Notes under the pieces: model-generated | The model's input: only the letters and a program-made list of their open reading frames with translations | The model's database searches: none | What the model was told of the DNA's origin: nothing | Source of the DNA: Campanula takesimana | Taxonomy: Eukaryota; Streptophyta; Magnoliopsida; Asterales; Campanulaceae | Direction: 5' to 3' | Assembly: GCA_026119855.1 (NCBI GenBank) | Contig: JAOWBW010000162.1 | Location: forward strand, 873,076 to 937,075 | Length of the DNA: 64,000 bases | Position numbers and translations under genes: made by a program | In this document: piece after piece, positions 32,678 to 43,283 of the stretch | How the letters are laid out: the number at the start of each line of letters is the position of its first letter | How positions within the stretch are numbered: the first letter of the stretch is position 1

Positions 32678-32884
32678 TTAACGGACTAATTATTGAGGAA
32701 TTCTCAAGCTGTTTCTCTTCTCGTTGGGATCTTTTGCCCCCCACCCCCCCCCCCCAATTGTTTGACCAAGTCTCAATCTGCGTTAGCCAATTTTGACTTT
32801 CCTTTTAGGAATTATTTACATCGGCCTCCCCTGAGGTTTCTCTTAGTTACAGTATAGTCCTAAAGTTGTTGATCCTGTATCGTA

Positions 32885-33129
32885 TACTCCTCTCGTCCCA
32901 AAACAAATTTTCCATAGAAGGTTAGGAACGAGAATTAAGGAAATATGTTTGAAAAGTAAGTGGTGTGAGTGAGAAAGAGAGAGAAAGTGGGGTATGATAA
33001 GTGGATAATTGTTGTAAGTGAGAATGAGAGTGTAAGTGAAGGAAATATTTTCCTTTTTAGAAAAGTGCGAGTTTTCAGGGGACACCTAAAACAACAATAT
33101 GAGAAGTTTGTTTTGGGACGGAGGGAGTA
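32885..33129. mobile_element. Stowaway-type MITE upstream of the membrane-protein gene
   Basis: TA + CTCCTCTCGTCCCAAAACAA and TTTTGGGACGGAGGGAG + TA, 245 bp including both TA. It lies about 210 bp upstream of the candidate TATA box. Confidence 0.88.
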
Positions 33130-33374
33130 TATAGACCAATCAACAAAATCACTTCGTTTAAAAAATATTATCACTGTTTTGTTTTGTTTTGTTTTGTTTT
33201 GTCTATTTTTATTTTCATTTATACACTTTTAAAAACTCTGTATATAAGATTTACATTACTAAATTCTAAAAAAAAAAAAAGTATTAAAAATTGCTTTAAG
33301 TAAGGATATCTCATTAAATTGCATTAATTCCTTAAATGATTAAAAAAAATGGAATGGAGAGCATAATATGAGAA

Positions 33375-33555
33375 GAGCAATGCTACGGGCACAAAATAAG
33401 CTCACAAAATCTTGCTCACAAATTGAGGTGACGATATTTTATTGGTTGCATCGATAATGGACCCGCCACACTCTACTTAAAAACACCAATAAAATCATCA
33501 TACCTAGGATTTTGTGATTAAGATTTTGTGAATTTTTTGTGCCCCTATATTATTC
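33375..33555 (+). mobile_element. Mutator-like MITE, new-family copy A (181 bp)
   Basis: Starts GAGCAATGCTACGGGCACAA and ends GTGCCCCTATATTATTC. The ends are imperfect inverted repeats around AGGGGCACAAAA. Flanks ATATGAGAA and ATATGAAGA are a degraded 9-bp duplication. Interior phrases GATATTTTATTGG and CCGCCACACTCTA are shared with copies at 60513 and 61636. Confidence 0.82.
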
Positions 33556-33836
33556 ATATGAAGACGTGAATGGATTCGTTTCATATTTCTAAGTGCAGCT
33601 CTAGTGTGCACTATATTTTTCACTATAAGCCTATAACACCAAAAAAAATAATCCAATATTCACATTTCAATGGACGTTATAACTTTGGTGCAATACTTTT
33701 ACTCATGAACTTTAGGTGAAAGCCTTGTGATTTTCTCCTTTTTGATAGCTTTATGTTTTCTCTCCTTGTTGAGAGTCTAATGTATACTCTCCTTTTGTTG
33801 AGAGCTTTGTATTTTGATCTACAATCTTGTTATATG

Positions 33837-34075
33837 CAACTTTTAAATCTCATTGTGTTTGGGAAGCTTGGTTGGCATTTACTCGTCAATCCAAATGCTT
33901 TGATGTGCATTGTTCTCAAAGTTAAATCATATCAGACAAATGATACTTTGAATGCCTGTGTATGGCAGTTTCCAAGTGTTTCTTGGAATAGCATTTGGGC
34001 GTCCCAAGTTATAGCAAGAAGCAAAGTTCATCAGAACAGGGACAATGGAGCGAACATCAAGGATATACAAGAAAA
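33837..34075 (+). pseudogene. LINE reverse-transcriptase C-terminal fragment
   Basis: Translation gives FGKLGWHLLVNPNALMCIVL, then KSYQTNDTLNACVWQFPSVS and WNSIWASQVI. These follow the pattern of the region after the RT domain in plant LINEs (K-GWRL-NP-SL...S-TWRSI-...). It has no other LINE parts, no poly-A tail and no complete frame. It is a relic. Confidence 0.6.
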
Positions 34076-34179
34076 AGAATCAGGGGTAGACAATAGTGAA
34101 TTTGCAACCAAGTCTATCATGATTTTCTTTCAACTAATAGTGAAATTTATGTTGCTCGACAAATGTATAACAACCATAA

Positions 34180-34438
34180 TACTCCCTCCGTCCCACTCGA
34201 ATTATGACAAATTTCTATTTTGGATGTCCCATTCGAATTAGGACAACCCAAAAATGGAAGTGTTTTATTTAATGAGACTCACCTTCACACTCACAACAAC
34301 TTTCCACTCATTATTCTCTACCCCACTTTCTCTCTCCTACTTTACTTTTCATACTCACAACACCTACTCCACTAACATTTTTTCCTTAATCCCCGTGCCC
34401 AACCCAGAAATCCTAATTCGGGCGGGACGGAGGGAGTA
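34180..34438. mobile_element. Stowaway-type MITE
   Basis: TA + CTCCCTCCGTCCCACTCGAA and TTCGGGCGGGACGGAGGGAG + TA, 259 bp. Second-layer repeats CATTCGAATTAGGACA follow the left terminus. Confidence 0.9.
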
Positions 34439-35237
34439 TATGAGATGAGCCTCCGAATCTTGTGGTGAGCCATCTTAATATTTGTTTGGAATATAATTAG
34501 ATTTTACTTTGCTTCAAAAAAAAATCAAGGGGGCCTAATTAATTTCAAGAAACAAAAGGACCAGCAATTGCAAGAAGCATTATAATCTCAAAATAAATAG
34601 GTCAGTGGTGAGGTCAATTGGGAGTTTACCCATTATTAATTTATTTATTATTTGTAGTATTTGTTTTTTATCGATCAGACTTGTTAATGATCTCATTACC
34701 CTTACGACTTAATATCTTGAATTAATGCAACATTTTTTAATATCACAGACATAATGCTTGCAAATTGAATTATGTTAAATGATGTGGGTCCCAAGCAGTG
34801 GTCTTCCTGCTGGCCATCTATATCTATATAATCTATATAATAATAATAAACTAAAAACCAGCTGATGTCAACAAATGCCACGTGTCAGCCCCTCCTAAAA
34901 AGTTTTCCCGCTCAAACCCTATTTCACCTTTTGACTTTATGTAGACGGTTTTTTTTTTTCAATAGATCATTAATGCAGATAGCATAACCCTTTCACTTCC
35001 CAATCATACCAGAATGTTCTTTCACCTTTTCTTCTTCCCTCTCTTTCACAGAATAAAAATACACCTCATAACCTCACCCAAGAAACACACCCCCAAATGT
35101 TAAACCCATTATTATAGGCTATTCCAACCTCCGATTCCGATTAAACCAATTTCTCTCCCACCGGCTGCGTCCAACCTCTGATCAAACCAATTTATCTCCC
35201 GCCGACCGCGTCCTCTCTCCTCTCTCCTACCATAACA

Positions 35238-35529
35238 ATGGAGTTGGTAAGTCCTCTCTTTCTCTATCTATATATTTGTATTTTTATAAATAACTTTGCA
35301 TTTAGGTATTCATAAAGCACAAATATACAACCTACACTTTACCTGCTTTCATATTCTCAACTACACATTTCAATTTTATTCTTTTTTCTCATATTTGCAT
35401 TTCTAACTAATGAGATAATTATGAATTGAGTTTTTATAAGGGTTGAACATTGCTTTTTGTTTTTTTTGTTTTGGGGCTTTGCAGTTGTCACGGGCTTTGA
35501 AGATGGAGAGGGGAGAGGGGGATGGATAA
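35238..35529 (+). other. exon-like segments within the Helitron candidate
   Basis: ATGGAGTTG followed by GTAAGTCC (about 35238-35252), then a T-rich stretch ending TTTGCAG at about 35484, and TTGTCACGGGCTTTGAAGAT continuing in frame to a TAA-type stop near 35529. It looks like a captured first exon and intron border from a host gene. The encoded peptide is only about 20 residues and no family is recognisable. Confidence 0.35.
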
Positions 35530-35662
35530 GTAGGAACCCAACCCTAATTTGTGTTGTCGATTGCCGACTCTAAGAATTCGATGGCATGGCAGCTCAATTC
35601 TCAAGCTTTATCTTTTCTTAACTCTTTTACCTTCAAGACAGTCCACTTTTAAACATTTTCTA

Positions 35663-35756
35663 TACTCCGTCTTATAATTATATGCACAAAGTGTGACTTA
35701 TCAATGTGACACCCAAAATGATAATTTGTGCACATAGTTATGAAACAGAAGGAGTA
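35663..35756. mobile_element. short Stowaway-like MITE (94 bp)
   Basis: TA + CTCCGTCTTATAATTATATG and CATAGTTATGAAACAGAAGGAG + TA form a hairpin through TTGTGCACA/TGCACAAA. Confidence 0.65.
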
Positions 35757-35821
35757 TATATTTTTTCATTTTAATTTTTAAAAACTTTGGAGATGCTATG
35801 CAATTAGTATTATTCTTAAAA

Positions 35822-36903
35822 GGCCAAAATACATTTACCCCCCCAAAGTATCCACCGAATCCCACTTTGCCCCCCAGCGCCAAATTTGTCCCACTTTGCC
35901 CCCCAAAGCTTCAATTTGTCCCACTTTCCCCCCCAGCTCCAGAATTTGCACCCAGCACTAACGAATGTTAGAAAATTTAACAAAATAGGTAACGATTGGA
36001 CTATTTTGTAATGCTTATTAGTTTTTAAGGGTCAAAATGCAAAGTTTCAAATATTAAGTACTAAAAATTTATTTATTTTTCCAAATATTTAACATTATCT
36101 TAAATCTTAAATAATTAATAAGTCTTGAAACTAATACTAATTTTATGCTAATTTTTTTTTTAAAAAAAAATATGAAATTATTTTTTCTAAATAAATGAAA
36201 TTTATTTTTTTAATAAAACTAAAAATTAAGTCTGTTTTTTTTATTTTTTAAATAAAAATATTTAAAAGAATATTGTACTTTTTTCAACAAACAAAAAAAT
36301 ACAATATTTTTCTAAAATAAAAAAAAGGCTATAATGTTTTAATTTTTTTTTAAATAAAATTCTTACAAAAATTACAATTTAAAAGTTTTATTTTATATTT
36401 TTTTAAAAATATAAATAAAACTTTACAATGTTTTTTTAGAATTTTTTTTTTTATTTTTTTAAATATTTTTATTTAAAAAATAAAAAAAACATACTTAATT
36501 TTTAGTTTTATTAAAAAAATAAATTTCATTTATTTAGAAAAAATAATTTCATATTTAAAAAAAAAAAAAAAATTAGCATAAAATTAGTATTAGTTTCAAG
36601 ACTAATTAATTATTTATGATTTAAGATAATGTTAAATATTTGAAAAAATAAATAAATTTTTAGTACTTAATATTTGAAACTTTGCATTTTGACCCTTAAA
36701 AACTAATAAGCATTACAAAATAGTCCAATCGTTACCTATTCTGTTAAATTTTCTAACATTCGTTAGTGCTGGGGTGCAAAGTCTGGAGCTGGGGGGGAAA
36801 GTGGGACAAATTGAAGCTTTGGGGGGCAAAGTGGGACAAATTTGGCGCTGGGGGGCAAAGTGGGATTCGGTGGATACTTTGGGGGGGTAAATGTATTTTG
36901 GCC
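35822..36903. mobile_element. foldback Mutator-like element, copy 1 (1,082 bp)
   Basis: Starts GGCCAAAATACATTTACCCC and ends with its inverse GGTAAATGTATTTTGGCC. The two halves are inverted copies along nearly the whole length, with a very AT-rich centre. Perfect 9-bp duplication TTCTTAAAA at 35813-35821 and 36904-36912. No transposase. C- and G-rich CCCACTTTGCCCCCC motifs repeat in the arms. Confidence 0.92.
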
Positions 36904-37142
36904 TTCTTAAAATAAACTAAATTTATTTTTGAAACTAAAATTAATTTTTTATTTTAAACATTTATTTTGATATAGATTGATTTAAAAAATAGAGGGAGGC
37001 TTTAGGAAAAGTTATTGCATGACAATGTAAAAGTTCGGTGTAAGTGTAAGTAAGTCTTTGCACATATTTTTTTTGCTCCAAAAATAAATAAATATTCAAG
37101 GTCGACTGCATTGGTGGATTTTTGTTTTGTGTACTTGCTTTT

Positions 37143-37410
37143 TACTCTCTCCGTCTCAAAATAGATGTCGTTTCAACCACTTCACACATATTAAGAAATA
37201 CAATTAATGTATATGAAAAAGTCTTATATACCCCTAAAGTAATTCAATTACCTAGGCAATTAAATAACTGTTTAAGAGATAGTCCACTATCATTAATAAG
37301 GGTAGAGTTGGTATACAACAACAAAATAGCCTTGAAAATAGTAAAACGACATGTATTTTGAGACAAAAAATAACTCTCAAAACGACATCTATTTTGAGAC
37401 GGAGGGATTA
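37143..37410. mobile_element. Stowaway-type MITE, family D (copy 1)
   Basis: TA + CTCTCTCCGTCTCAAAATAG and TTTTGAGACGGAGGGAT + TA. Interior ATATTAAGAAATACAATTAA is shared with the copy at 40976-41253. Confidence 0.85.
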
Positions 37411-37442
37411 ATATTTTAGTGCATGTATAAAACATATCAAGG

Positions 37443-38798
37443 CAGGGTGCGGGGGCGGACACACGTTAAGGAGTGGGGGTCAATTGACCCCCTGACTTTC
37501 CCATCTATACCACTTTAACCCCTTAAAGAATTTCAAATTATTACTCTGACCCCCTAAAAATATTCAATTAACCCCCCTCAAAATTTACACTAAACCTTAC
37601 CTATATAAACTCAATTTACACATCATTACCTTTGGCTTATGTTTTAGTTTGCCGTTGGCTAGGATTTCAACTCCAGAGCGATTTCGACGACAGAGTCGAC
37701 GAGGGTAGGAGAGACGGAATCGCTTCTTCTCAAGGCAGCGGTGAAACCACGGAGCAACCATAGTTGCCGCTTTAACAGGTACTACTTCTTCCTCTGTCTC
37801 TATTCTCAAAACCCTATATTATCTAGAGTTTTAGAATTAAGAACGGTTTTTCAGTTTGTCAATCCAATTAGTTATTCATTCTAAATGTATTTATAATATT
37901 AATGATTGGAAACTTCATTGGAAAGGGTGATGGATTCAAATTTCGTTAAACCCTTTTCAAAATCTTAATGATCGGTACTCATTAAAATCTGCAAAGTTGC
38001 ATTAGAACTAGAATCCCCCTTTAATTTTTCAAGACTGGTGATATAATTTTTGGCTATTAATTCCAAATGTAATCTACTTGTATGATTATTGTTGAAGTGT
38101 AAGTTAATGCATAATCACAGAAAAAAATCAAATGAATAATCTCTTCAAATGAAATCGTTATTGTTTTCATTTTTGGGCAAATTGTTATACTCCTTCCGTC
38201 TCAAAGTAAATGTTCATAATATTTTACATTTGCTCTTATAAAGACTAAATTTGAATATATTTATGACACCTATTTTGGGATAGAGCGAGTACTGTATTAT
38301 TAGTTTAGTGAAATAAACAAATTATTCTGTACTCTCTCTATGTGGGGAATAGGGTTTCAGTTATAATGAGTCACTTGCTTCTTGCTGCTTCTTTTGTTTG
38401 AACACAGTGAGTCACTTGCTTAATTGAGATCAGTTAAGGTATTCAATTGAATTGTTGTACTGGTTGGTTGAAGGAGATACCAAGAAATATTTGATATTAT
38501 ACACTTTTCGTCCCAAACAATGTGTATAAAAAGATGCATAGGAATTAAGAAGGAAATTGTAGTGAGTTGTTATTGTGAGTATGAAAAGCGAAGTAGGAGA
38601 GAAAAAGTGGGATAGAGAATAGTAATTGATAGTTGTTGTGAGTATGATAAGTATAATTTTTTCATTTCTCTATTAAAACGGCAATAAAAAAGGCTTTATA
38701 AGTTTCACAAAATTTTATTTGTTTTTAATACTGTAATTTTAATTTTTTCATTTGGTAAAATTTTGACCCCCTCACTATAAATCCTGGATACGCCACTG
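37443..38798. mobile_element. hAT-type element with 8-bp duplication (1,356 bp)
   Basis: Left end CAGGGTGCGGGGGCGGACAC, right end inverse CAGTGGCGTATCCAGGATTT. Perfect 8-bp duplication TATCAAGG at 37435-37442 and 38799-38806, diagnostic of hAT. The interior holds a leader-like segment near 37655-37800 and two MITE pieces (38188-38291 and a degenerate one from about 38497). No transposase frame is present. Confidence 0.88.
38188..38291. mobile_element. short Stowaway-type MITE inside the hAT element
   Basis: TA + CTCCTTCCGTCTCAAAGTAA and CTATTTTGGGATAGAGCGAG + TA, 104 bp. Confidence 0.75.
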
Positions 38799-39024
38799 TA
38801 TCAAGGGTACTTATTCATAGCCTCTTTTTTTTTTTTTTATCTTTAGTGAAGATTAAGAATATTATGAAGACGGAAGGCTTTGAGAAAGGTTATAGTATGA
38901 CAGCTAACAAAGAAGTGTAACAGTCCAGTGAAAATTCAAATGAAAGATAGTGTGATAATTATAATGAATGAATATTGGACTTGATGAAATTTAGATACAC
39001 AAATAAATACTCCTTCCACGAGGC

Positions 39025-39195
39025 GAGATGAGATCACCTGTACCACTTCTATGTACCATTTTGTTTACCACTGGTGATCCGACGGCTATTATCATTAATG
39101 ATAAAATCTTAATAGCAACTTAATTAACTTATAATCGTTGGATCACTAGTGGTACACCAAGTGGTACACAAATGTGGTACATGTGATTTCGTCTC
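39025..39195. mobile_element. Mutator-like foldback MITE (171 bp)
   Basis: GAGATGAGATCACCTGTACC at the left is matched by the inverse of GGTACATGTGATTTCGTCTC at the right. Flanks CCACGAGGC and CCACAAGGC are a 9-bp duplication with one mismatch. Its insertion split a region beginning ATACTCCTTCC. Confidence 0.82.
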
Positions 39196-39472
39196 CCACA
39201 AGGCAGGTAGTTGGTGACCTGTGAACTTTATTATATAGTATATTCAAATCATAATGATGTAATCAAAAATAGGAACAATGCATCAATTTTTTAGTTTAAT
39301 TAATAATTAAGATGAAATAATTTTTATTTTATTTTAATTTGACATTAATATTTAGTCAAAATTCATTCGTGTTGACTACCAAAAATCAAAAGTGACCAAA
39401 CATAGTGAGACGGAGAGAGTAATAAAAAATTGATTTTAAACTATAAATAATTTAATAATAAAATTTAAATAA

Positions 39473-39498
39473 CCGTGCATCGCACGGGTATCATCTAG
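39473..39498 (+). other. Helitron 3' terminal hairpin and CTAG end
   Basis: Stem CCGTGC (39473-39478) pairs with GCACGG (39482-39487). GTATCATCTAG follows and ends at 39498. Sequence and spacing are typical of plant Helitron 3' ends, where the hairpin lies about 10 bp from CTRR. Confidence 0.8.
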
Positions 39499-40051
39499 TG
39501 TGATTATACTACTAACCCCACTTTTAGCTTTTAACGTTCATAATCTCATTCTAATTATAGGAAGATTTGTTAGGCTTACTTGACTTCCCAGCTGGTCAAA
39601 GGTTTTAAAAATAGTCCCTCCTTTCTGGACTCAGTTGCTTCAAAAAAAAAAAAAAAAATTACTCTCTTTAACTTTATATTAGATGTAAAAAAACATTAAT
39701 TTTTTTTATCAAGAGTAAATTTAATATTAATTTAAAATGGAGGAAATAAAATTATAAGGTTGATAAAATAATTATCTTATTGTATTTCTAGAAAATATAA
39801 TTGTGTCACAATTAAAAATGCTATCATTAAAACAATTATACATTATTTAGATAATTTATTAACCTGAGAAAATTCATTAGTTGAAAGTTAAAACAATTGA
39901 GAAAAAAATAATATTAGGTGTCACTGCAAAACACCCAATTTGCAGCAACCAATTCTTGCATGCCACATCAGCCAAAGCACCGTAAACCCACACTAATATG
40001 CTAGGTCTGCACGCAGGCTAGCAAGACCCAAGAACTCCAAAATTTTCTGGA

Positions 40052-40939
40052 GGCCAAAATACATTTTACCCCCCAAAGTATGCACCGATTCCCATTTTGC
40101 ACCCCCGTTTGAAAAGTCGGTCTGTTTGGTACCTAAACTTTCAAATTTTCCCACTTTGCACCCCAGCTCTAACGAATGTTAGAAATTTTAACAAAATAGG
40201 TAACGAATGGACTATTTTGTAATGCTTATTAGTTTTTATGGGTCAAAATGCAAACTTTTAAATATTAAGTACTAAAAAATTATTTCTTTTTCCAAATATT
40301 TAAAATTATCTTAAATCTTAAATAATTATTATTTAAAAAATAAAAATAAAATTTATTTAAAAAATAAAAATAAAAATTATTTACAATGTTTTAATTTTTT
40401 TTATTTTTAAAAAATTACATTTTAAAAAAAAAATCTTACGAAAATTACAATTTAAAATTTTTATTTTATATTTTAAAAAAATATAAATAAAACTTTACAA
40501 TATTTTTTTAGTTTTTTTTAAAAAAATATTTTTATTTAAAAAAAACATACTAAATTTTTAGTTTTATTAAAAAAATAAATTTTATTTTTTTAATAAAAAT
40601 AATTTCATAGTATTTTTTTTAAAAAAAGTACCATAAAATTAGTATTATTTTCAAGAAGTATTAATTATTTAAGATTTAAGATAATGTTAAATATTTGGAA
40701 AAATAAATAAATTTTTAGTACTTAATATTTAAAACTTTGCATTTTGACCCTTAAAAACTAATAAGCATTACAAAATAGTCCATTCGTTACCCATTCTGTT
40801 AAATTTTCTAACATTCATTAGTGCTGGGGTGCAAAGTGGGAAAATTTGAAAGTTTTAGGTACCAAACAGACCGACTTTTCAAACAGGGGTGCAAAATAGG
40901 AATCAGTGGATACTTTAGGGGGTAAAATGTAATTTGGCC
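40052..40939. mobile_element. foldback Mutator-like element, copy 2 (888 bp)
   Basis: Same family as 35822-36903: starts GGCCAAAATACATTTTACCC and ends GGTAAAATGTAATTTGGCC. Perfect 9-bp duplication TTTTCTGGA at 40043-40051 and 40940-40948. Inverted halves flank an AT-rich centre of TTTTA/AAAAT runs. Confidence 0.92.
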
Positions 40940-40975
40940 TTTTCTGGATCTCCTCTAACAATCACCCAACCCAAT

Positions 40976-41253
40976 TACTCCCTCCGGTCCAAAATAACTG
41001 TCGTTTTTTGACTTTTCACAAATATTAAGAAATGCAATTATTAAGGCATATTAATGGTGAAAGTTCCATGCTTACCCTTATTTATTGTTCAACTTTCTTA
41101 CATTATTACACTCACTAAGTCAATTAATAAAGTAAAACAACTTCCAATGCAAGGGTAAATAAGGAATTTTAATTGTTTTTACTCAAAAGTGATAATTATT
41201 TTGGACCAAAAAAATTACTCAAAAGCGACAGATATTTTGGACCGGAGGGAGTA
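40976..41253. mobile_element. Stowaway-type MITE, family D (copy 2)
   Basis: TA + CTCCCTCCGGTCCAAAATAA and TTTTGGACCGGAGGGAG + TA, 278 bp. It is related to 37143-37410 through TATTAAGAAATGCAATTA. Confidence 0.9.
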
Positions 41254-41806
41254 ACATCTTCTACGTTTTCAAATTAAATTATTGAGCTTGTTTTTCTTTG
41301 ATTTTTAAAATTCAGAAAGTCCATTGTTGCCGGAGATGACCGTCATGCCCAAAATCGAATTACGATAATGTAATATCCGCCGAAAAATCCCCCACCTGAT
41401 TCGGTCCCCTCTACCGTCTCCATCTGCCTCATTGAAGAAGAAAAAAGTTGATTAATGTTGCCTTCAATGTCACCGTTACCGGAGATGACAAAGAGAATTT
41501 TATATTTACCTTTCGTTTATCGTTATTCACTAGTTGAGCAACGTTGCAATGTGATGGATTTCATGATTTTGAGGAGGGTGAACGGTGTTGCAACCAATTG
41601 TTAGTCGAAAAGGCATCGGAGAGGAAGTAGACATCAGCCGCACATTTGTTCGAATACGTAAATGGTATGGCGAGATATAGGAAATTTATGTATTTGATAC
41701 AGTGAAATGAAGCCTAGCCAAATAGTGTGGTCTGTGGTCTTTAGGATGACGTGGAAGAATGAGATTGGTCGCTGCAAATACTAAGTTTTACGTGACACCG
41801 TATTGA

Positions 41807-42356
41807 ATTTTTTCTCAAAACAATTATACATTATTTAGATATAGTCTACAGCATTTGTCACAAAAAGAATGCTGCTCCCTTGGTTCCGATTAAAGGTTAA
41901 TAGCTAGAATCTAATATAAAATGAGTCAATAATAGTAATGAATTGAAGATAAAAATTGCAAAATATGTAAGTGAAAAATAGGTTAGGTAAGTAATTTTTT
42001 TTATTTTTTTTATTTTTTTGTAAAATTCATGAACTTTATGAGGACAAAATTGTCCAACTTACTATTCATTCTTTTTCACTTATGAAATAAAGTAAACTAA
42101 AAATTTTAAATTCTTAAATTAAGACAAACTAAAATGAAAATTAAAAAACTTAGACTCTGAATCTGAATGAGGAGAGTAATTTTTAAGAAACTTTGTCCTA
42201 CGTGAATGATTATTTTTCAAAATATCACTATATAGTGATTGATGAGAGCATTGTTGGCCACATTAGTATTAATTAGACTGGCAATGGGGTCACATGACCC
42301 TTTTTAGTTTTAGAACGTGTAATTTTATTATTTTTAAATTTTTGGAAAATATTTTA
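41807..42356. other. AT-rich intergenic DNA
   Basis: No gene. Near 41875-42180 there are weakly inverted segments (GGTTCCGATTAAAGG and GAATCTGAATGAGGAGAG) that may be an eroded MITE. Confidence 0.4.
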
Positions 42357-43283
42357 TTGTATGAGAACATTATGACCCGTCTCATAATAGAGAGGGGTCA
42401 TTTTTGACCCATGACCTGGATCCATGACCCACAGGCCCAAAATTTTATTTTATTATTATAATTTTTTGCTTTTTTTTAAATTTTTATATTATTATTTTTG
42501 TTTTTTTTTCGGTTTGTCAAAAGTAATAGTTACTATAACTAAATGTAACAAACATGTTACTTATATGTAACGGTTTGTATACATAAAAGTAATACATATA
42601 TACAGAAAAGTAACAATGTTTTTTTATGTTTTCTTCGTTTGCCAAAAGTAATACTTATTACAACTAAAATGTAACGAACGTGTTACTTATATGTAACAGT
42701 GTTTATACATAATTGTAACACATATGTATAGAAAAAGTAATAATTCAACCATTTACATTTTTAGAGCTAAAAACAGTTGATTAGTATTACATTATCTATA
42801 GAAATATGTTATAATTTCTTTTATTAAAGTGTTACATTTACTTGTACAAACAATTACATTCATGTATATGAGTTGTTACTTTTCAAATGTTAATTTCTTT
42901 CAAAACATTAAATCAAAATACACAATATTTTACATTTTTGCAAAAGTACTATTACATTTCACTATAAATGATAATTACATTTAGATATTGTTTGAGTTAC
43001 ACGTAATTATAGTTAGTATTACATTTGAAAAAATGGGTAAAACGAGCTTTTGTTTTTGTAAAACAGGTGTTAAGTTTACTTATGAATAATATTACTTTAT
43101 ATGTATACAGTCATTACATTAAGTTATGATAACTATTACTTTTGGTAAACGATGGGAAAAAAAAATATAAAAACTCAAAAAAAAAAAAATGCTAATGGGT
43201 GGTTGCCACGTGGCAGGTTATGCCCCATGGGTCAAGGGTCGACCCGTCTCTTCTATGAGACGGATCTAAGTGTTCTCACACAA
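42357..43283. mobile_element. terminal-inverted-repeat element with TGTTAC palindromes (about 927 bp)
   Basis: Left end TTGTATGAGAACATTATGAC and CCGTCTCATA match the inverse of the right end (TTGTGTGAGAACACTTAGAT, CCGTCTCATA). The interior is full of GTAACA/TGTTAC motifs, including GTTACTTATATGTAAC twice (about 42556 and 42683). Target duplication was not resolved, so the superfamily is open. Confidence 0.65.

Larger units (their letters stand above)
34821..39498 (+). mobile_element. Helitron-like element, candidate, heavily invaded
   Basis: The right end is a good Helitron 3' terminus: a CCGTGC/GCACGG hairpin at 39473-39487, then GTATCATCTAG ending at 39498 and followed by host T. The left end is placed at the TC-rich AT stretch near 34821-34830 (TCTATATAATAATAATAAAC-like), as plant Helitrons start TCTATA...; the exact base is uncertain. 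The interior holds a Mutator-like foldback, a hAT element and three Stowaway MITEs, and no Rep/helicase gene. It is therefore non-autonomous if real. Confidence 0.55.
39922..41806. mobile_element. terminal-inverted-repeat element, possibly Mutator-like, carrying nested insertions
   Basis: GGTGTCACTGCAAAACACCC with TTTGCAGCAACCAAT at the left is matched by the inverse of GATTGGTCGCTGCAAA...GTGACACC at the right. No clean target duplication was found, but a 25-bp direct repeat (AAAACAATTATACATTATTT...) lies outside both ends at 39829 and 41816. Inside are the second foldback copy, a MITE, and an unassigned segment at 41279-41760 that looks like captured GC-richer gene DNA. Confidence 0.6.

Noticed and set aside
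36110..36650. Scaffold/matrix attachment or origin based on extreme AT content
   Set aside because: The AT-rich stretch is the centre of the foldback palindrome, and its copy at 40300-40700 has the same structure, so the transposon explains it.
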